NCBI RefSeq assembly: GCF_030272615.1
Contig: NC_081414.1
Location: forward strand, 54,771,636-54,835,635
DNA length: 64,000 nt
DNA from: Cryptomeria japonica
Taxonomy: Eukaryota; Streptophyta; Pinopsida; Cupressales; Cupressaceae
Direction of reading: 5' to 3'
The position numbers were made by a program, and so were the translations under genes. The stretch's first letter is position 1, and each line of letters starts with the position of its first letter. The notes beneath the pieces were generated by a model, which was not told the origin of the DNA, made no database searches, and was given only the letters and a program-made list of their open reading frames with translations. Of this stretch, positions 58,781 to 64,000 are shown piece by piece.

Positions 58781-60207
58781 ATAGTGTCAACTCACCCATG
58801 GGAAATGCTGGTCCTACCTTGGATGGAGAGAGTCTTATGCTAAGGAGGACATTGTTGAAGGTACCCCAACACAAGGAGCCGCCACAAAGAAAGTCACTCT
58901 TCAAGACCACTTGCAAGTCTCATGGTAAAGTTTGTAAGGTAATTGTAGATTTTGGATCCACTAAGAATATTGTTGCTTTGGAAATGGTAGAAAAGTTAAA
59001 ACTAAAAAAGTTGCCTCATGTGAGTCCTTATAGGGTGCCTTGGCTTAATAAGGGGCAGCATGTAGTTGTAGATGAACAAACTTGGGTAGATTTTGAAAAG
59101 GGAGACTACAAGGATAGGATTTTTTGTGAAATCCTTCCTATGGATGCTTTTCATTTTCTATTAGGCCATCCATGGCAATATGATGTTAAAGCCCAACATG
59201 ATAGGGAGAAAAATGTGTATGTGATTACCAAGAATGGTAGGCAGTTTAGGATGGATCCATTACCTGATCAAGGGGAAGAGAAAATTGTTAGTCCAAGTAT
59301 CATGATGGTTATAGGGAAATATTTTTTAGATGCCCTCAAGCAAGAGGAAACCCAAGGTTATGCTTTGGTCTTGAATCCCAACGATAAGTCTCAACAAGAG
59401 AAAAGTGCAAAAAGTGAAGTTCCTAGTGAAGTGCAAACCATGTTGGATAGGTATGAATGAGTTATGGCCAAAGATATGTCAGATAACTTGCCTTCAATCA
59501 GAGATATCAACCATCAAATTGATTTGATTCTTGGTGCAACCTTGCCTAACAAAGCTACCTATAAGATGACTCCTAAATAGAATGAATAGATAGCAAGACA
59601 AGTGCAAGATTTGCTAGATAAGGGGTTGATTAGGAAGAGTTTGAGCCCATGTGCTATACCTATTGTATTAGAACCTAAAAAGGATGGAACATGGAGGATG
59701 TGTACTGATTCCACAACCATCAATAAGATCACTATCAGGTACCAGTTTCCTATGCCTAGGATTGAGGATCTCATGGACTATTTTGGGTGGTCATGCTACT
59801 TTTCAAAGATTGATTTGAAATCAGGTTATCATCAGATCAAGATCAGACTTGGCGATGAGTGGAAGACAACCTTTAACACCAATGAGGGCTTGTATGAGTG
59901 GTTGGTAATGCCTTTTGGGCTAACAAATGCACCTAGCACTTTTATGCACCTCATGAATGAGGTATTGGTTGAATTCATTGGAAAATTTGTTATTGTTTAT
60001 CTTGATGACATTTTGGTGTTTAGCAGGTCCATGGGAGAGCATTTGAAGCATTTGGATCAAGTTTTGAGGAAGCTTCATGAGGAGAAACTGGTAATCAATC
60101 TGGAGAAGTGTGAATTCATGAAAATTGAATCGGTGTATTTAGGCTTTGTGGTTTCTCAAGGATGTTTAAAAATGGATCCTTCAAAGGTTGAGTCTATTGT
60201 CAATTAG
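58781..60207 (+). pseudogene. Chromovirus protease and reverse transcriptase
   Basis: Protease near 58920-59180: the active site reads DFGSTKN instead of DSGSTHN, with Asp kept and Ser changed to Phe. RT follows with KGLIRKSLSPCAIP, TWRMCTDSTTINK, FSKIDLKSGYHQI, MPFGLTNAPSTF and intact IVYLDDILVFS near 59990. Stops at 59458 (TGA), 59578 and 59584 (TAG) and 60205 (TAG in the usual WPTPKT motif). All lie in one frame with gag. Confidence 0.9.
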
Positions 60208-61161
60208 CCTACACCTAAGACACTAGGTGATGTTAGGAGCTTTCATGGATTGGCTTCATTTTATAGAAAGTTCATCAAAGGTTTTAGTCATATTTGTGCT
60301 CCAATTCTTGATACTATAATGGGAGGAATCAAGTGTAGGTTTGAATGGACAGAGAAGGAACCCCAAATCTTTGAGGTGCTGAAAAGGAAGGTTGATGAAC
60401 TTCCTACCTTGAGGCTTCCTAATTTTGATCAGCGTTTCACAGTTGAATGTGATGCAAGCAAGGAGGAAATAGGTGCAGTCCTTAGTCAAGGAGGACATTT
60501 AGTGGCATTCTTTTCTGAGAGGTTGAATGAGGCCAAACAAAGGTATTCTACTTATGATTTAGAACTTTGTGATATGGTGCAAGCACTCAAGAAGTGGCAT
60601 CATTACCTTCTTCCTAAAGAGTTTATTGTTTATACTGACAACCATGCATTGAGTTTTCTTAATGGGCAGGAGAAGTTGAATCAAAGGCATATCAAGTGGG
60701 TTGAGAAAATCCAACCTTACACCTTCACAATCAAACATAAGAAGGGTGTGTCTAATAAGGTTGCTGATGCCTTGAGTAGGAGAACACTTACTATTCAAGA
60801 AATCCAATTGCAAAGTGTTGGTGTTGATTCTCTTAAATCCATGTATAAGGAGGACAAAGATTTCAAAGATGCATATGATGTATGTTCTAAATTTGTTGCT
60901 TCTTGTCATGTTGAGTTTGTTAACTTTATGTTGCAGGATGGATTTTTCTTTAAGGGGCATCAACTTTGCATTCCTCAATGTTCTATGAGGGAGAATATCA
61001 TCAGGGAAAAGCACAATGGCAGTCTTGGAGGACATTTTGGTTTGGACAAAACTTTGGAGCAGGTATCAAGGTTTTACTTTTGGCCTAAGATGCAATCAGA
61101 GGTGAGAAGGTTTGTAGAGTGTTGTCCTATTTGTGAAAGGGAAAAAAGGAGTTTCTACTAA
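60208..61161 (+). pseudogene. Chromovirus RT connection, RNase H and integrase zinc finger
   Basis: RNase H has VECDASKEEIGAVLSQ, YDLELCDMVQAL and YTDNHALSFL, so its acidic residues are kept, unlike the RNase H after RT in the Tat-like element. The integrase zinc finger follows (HNGSLGGHFGLDKT and CCPICEREK). The frame ends at 61161 because of one extra A in the run at 61142-61147, after which coding continues in the next frame. Confidence 0.9.
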
Positions 61162-62299
61162 TGCTGGATTGTATCAACCTTTACCCATTCCTACTAGGCC
61201 TTGATAAATCCTTAGTATGGATTTTGTACTTGGTTTGCCAAAAACTCCTAGGGGGTTCGATAGTGTCTTTGTAATTGTTGATAGGTTAAGAAATATGGCT
61301 CATTTTGTGTCATGTAAATGCATAAATGATGCATCTCATATTGCAGGTCTGTTTTTCAAATAAGTTGTCAGGATACATGGTCTACCTCTCAACATTATCA
61401 CAGATAGAGACTCCAAGTTTGTGGGACATTTTTGGAGGACACTTTGGAAGAAGTTGGGAACTAATTTGTCATTTTATTTAGCATACCATCCTCAGACTAA
61501 TGGCCAAACTGAGGTGGTCAATAGGTCTCTTGGCAATCTGCTTAGATGTCTTACCAAGCAACATGGGCAAAGATGGAATTTGGTGATTGGACAAGATGAA
61601 TATGCATATAATGATTTAGTTAATAGAAGTATAGGTAAAAGTCCATTTGAGGTTGTGTATGGGCTACATCCTAGAGGGATTCTTGAACTTAGAGACCTTG
61701 GAGGTATGGAAAGGAGGAGTGTTGAAGGTGAAGATTTTGCAATCACAATGAAGGGGATCCATGAACAAGTCAAGGCTTCACTTCAACATAGTGCTGAAAA
61801 ATATAAACTCAAAGCAGATTTGAAGAAGAAAGATGTTCAGTTCAAGGTAGGGGATCTGGTAATGGCCTACCTCAGAAAAGAAAGGCTTCCTAAGGACCAA
61901 CCCTCTAAACTACTCATGAAGAAGATAGGTCCACTCCGAGTAGTGCATAAGTTTGGTAATAATGCTTATGAAGATGAACTTCCACCAGATTTGGGGATCT
62001 CCCCTATCTTCAACATATATAATTTGACAGTATTCAAAGATTCCTTGGTGGATACTACACCTGGTTCATCTCTTGATGAGAATGATGCAGATTGGGTAAA
62101 GGATTTGCCACCTAGCAAACCATTGGAGTTGGAGAGCATTTTAGATTCCAAGGTGGTCAAACAAACTCAAAAAGGTGTCTACAAGGAGTATCTAATCAAG
62201 TGGAAAGGCCTCCCTGATTTTGAGGCTACTTGGATGTTTGAAAATGATATCATCAAGCATTGGACTACCATCACCCGGTTGGCAACTCAAGGGACTTGA
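61162..62299 (+). pseudogene. Chromovirus integrase core and chromodomain
   Basis: The core has Asp in SMDFVLGLP, Asp in IITDRDSKF and Glu in NGQTEVVNR. TGA and TAA at about 61199-61204 and a TAA near 61361 break the N-terminal part; 61421-62299 is fully open. The C-terminus has the GPFRV-like KKIGPLRVVHKFG and then a chromodomain (LELESILDSKVVK, YLIKWKGLPDFEATW, near 62126-62260). Chromodomains of this clade are thought to guide insertion to marked chromatin. Confidence 0.93.
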
Positions 62300-62320
62300 G
62301 TTTCTCAAACCTGGGGAGTA

Positions 62321-63392
62321 TGGTGCAGGGGAACCCAAAGGAGTTCTTATTTCTTTCAATCATGTACAAAGGTGTCCAAGCATGTCATAGGATGAGCGTT
62401 TGATGTTTAGTTTCTAGATGATGTTGATTTTAGTGTTTTGTGCATATTTGCCATGTAATAACCCCAAAGGCTACCAAGGTTGGTCAACTTGGTCAAAGGC
62501 CTTAGTTGGGAATTTAATTCAAGTTTTTTGGTGTTTTAAGGGTCACATATGTGTTGTAGGTTCACTTTATATTGTCATAATGAAGGCATGTTTCATCTTA
62601 TGCTTTGTAGTAAAAAATTGTCATGTTGCATTAGGCAACATTGACAATATTTTCAAAAATTGGTTGCCAATGGTTAAGAGGTTGTTCTCAACTATTGGAG
62701 GAGGTTGTAACTTGTTTCAAGCCATGATATAAGCCTCTAGAACTTCTCATGGCTCGGTTGGTGAAGAAAAATAACAAAAAATTCTTTCAAACCTATCAAA
62801 AAGTGTCTTTTTACCGCATTTTTGCTGCAAATCTGAGTGTGTAGAGAATTGTGTAGCTCCATTAATGATCTAAACCATTGGGAAATGGGTGGAAGTTAAT
62901 TATCTTTCATTTGAATCTAGTGGGAGGGTTTGAAGTTATCAAATAAGCAAGATATTGAATTTTCTTCCTCGCTGCCTGGGAATTTCCTAGAAACTACGAC
63001 TTGTATGCTAAAAAGCCCATATTTCATCATTCCACCATGGGAATGATGAAATAAAATTTATAATACTTTTTTCATTTGGATTTGGGAGCAGGAATTGTTT
63101 TCTATTTTTAAGATGATGCCCTAGACTTGGCATGCTCTATGTGACAAGTCTGTTCAAGGGTAAATGATTAGCAAAACCAGGGACATCGGACCCAAGAGTG
63201 ATGCCAAATGGCATGAAAGTGAGCCTTAGACATGTACAGACCTTTTTCAAAAGGTTATCTTGCAAACCAATTTTTTGTTGAAGGTTTTTACTCAAAAATT
63301 CCCAAACCGGCTAGAAAAGAGCAAATAGGCCTAAATAGGGTTAGGGTATTTTCAGACCAAACCTAGATGAAAATCTTTAAAATCCTTTGAAT
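62321..63392 (+). repeat. 3' LTR of the chromovirus, truncated
   Basis: Begins tggtgcaggggaaccc right after ggggagta. It follows the 5' LTR to about 63392 (ctttgaat) and then departs. About 470 bases of LTR are missing. Confidence 0.85.
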
Positions 63393-64000
63393 ATACAATA
63401 TATTAGATTGGACATGGGTTTGGTCTCTAACCATCCTAACCCTGTTTAGGCCTAATTCCCTTCTTTTAAGCCTACAAATAGGGATTTGCTTGAATGTATT
63501 CACTAGTCCAATTGCTAAAGGATTATGATTATTTTGTTAGGTCTGTACATCCATGAGGATGTCCAATCCAACCTTGTATCAATTCCATCCAACAGATTTA
63601 CCCAGCTAGGGCCTACTATCCATAATCCCCATTACTTGCCAACTCAACGTGCCAAGCCTAGGGTGTGGTGGCAAATCTAGAGTTTAGCCTCCCTTGTCTT
63701 AAAACCAAAATGAAACCATACTTTACAAAGCATCCTAACATTCCATAAGGCTTTAGTATGGAGCTCCACCATGGAATGCTAGGAAAGGGCCATGCAGTCC
63801 TCAAAACCCTGATTTTTAGGTCTTTAGGACTCGCCTCCAACAAAAATGAGAAAACTTGCAATCTATAACACTTCAAAACTTTAAACCACCATAAAATGAA
63901 TGCCATGTCTCTTGTCTCAAAATTCATGCCTTGGCATAGGCTTGGAAGTCCGTACAGACCGTACAAAACCAATTAAACTCATCTATACTCGCTGAAAACA
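63393..64000 (-). repeat. Possible diverged inverted relative of the chromovirus LTR
   Basis: The reverse complement of the LTR gives ccctaaccctatttaggcc; here 63435-63455 reads tcctaaccctgtttaggcc. Further on, ggtctgtacat (63540) and gtgccaagcctaggg (63649) match ggtttgtacat and atgccaagtctaggg in the same order. The similarity is patchy. No gene is seen to the window end. Confidence 0.4.

Larger units (their letters stand above)
56065..63392 (+). mobile_element. Chromovirus (Ty3/Gypsy), 3' LTR truncated
   Basis: 5' LTR 56065-57650, iMet-type PBS, gag-pol 57688-62299 ending in a chromodomain, and a 3' LTR from 62321 that loses homology to the 5' copy at about 63392. The 5' LTR starts cggtgcagg, the 3' LTR tggtgcagg, so the first base has changed. 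It is inserted at the right edge of the satellite. No target duplication can be checked because the right end is missing. The coding part is comparatively well preserved. Confidence 0.92.

Noticed and set aside
1-64000. Host protein-coding, tRNA or rRNA genes
   Set aside because: No frame outside the elements has a recognisable host domain or exon pattern, and I saw no tRNA or rRNA sequence. Short exons could be missed without a search.

Overview
The window is nuclear DNA from a plant with a large, repeat-filled genome. It holds nested, decayed LTR retrotransposons and no recognisable host gene, tRNA or rRNA. The primer sites, the chromovirus, the Copia element and the Tat/Ogre-like element are all plant types. 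The density of old elements and the archaeal-type RNase H in the Tat-like element would suit a gymnosperm such as a conifer, but the sequence alone does not prove that. Every coding region has stops or frameshifts, so the window reads as a fossil record of insertions.

Layout. 1-4550 is AT-rich non-coding DNA with a 250-bp tandem duplication and a 47-bp tandem repeat. 4550-8838 is the left part of an unclassified element: leader with short tandem repeats, then a Gln-rich and Pro-rich Gag-like pseudo-ORF. At 8839 it is fused to the inside of a long LTR. 8839-25640 is a Tat/Ogre-like Ty3/Gypsy element: truncated 5' LTR, PBS, gag, protease, RNase H, RT with a degenerate second RNase H, integrase, and a 3' LTR of probably 5.7 kb. 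The LTRs carry a large ORF (about 1,200 codons when the two copies are combined), downstream of a TATA box and a palindromic double G-box.

26728-28913 is a coding-free element: two 941-bp LTRs around only 304 bp, with an ATAGT target duplication. 30138-38006 (minus strand, TTTTT target duplication) is an RT-less element, called family A here. It has a Copia-type PBS, a coiled-coil Gag with five zinc-knuckle units and a large ORF2. 39071-40387 and 52729-56064 are two halves of one foldback satellite array, split by a second RT-less element (family B, 40388-52728). Family B is itself split by a Copia element (42833-50077, ATTTT target duplication). 56065-63392 is a chromovirus with a C-terminal chromodomain and a truncated 3' LTR. 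63393-64000 looks like a diverged, inverted relative of that LTR.

How the parts relate. Families A and B lack RT, RNase H and integrase. They share the primer site, PPT style and a U5 motif with the Copia element, so Copia enzymes probably mobilised them. Their ORF2 proteins are clearly related to each other, and I do not recognise the family. This pair and the LTR-encoded ORF of the Tat-like element are the best candidates for something undescribed.
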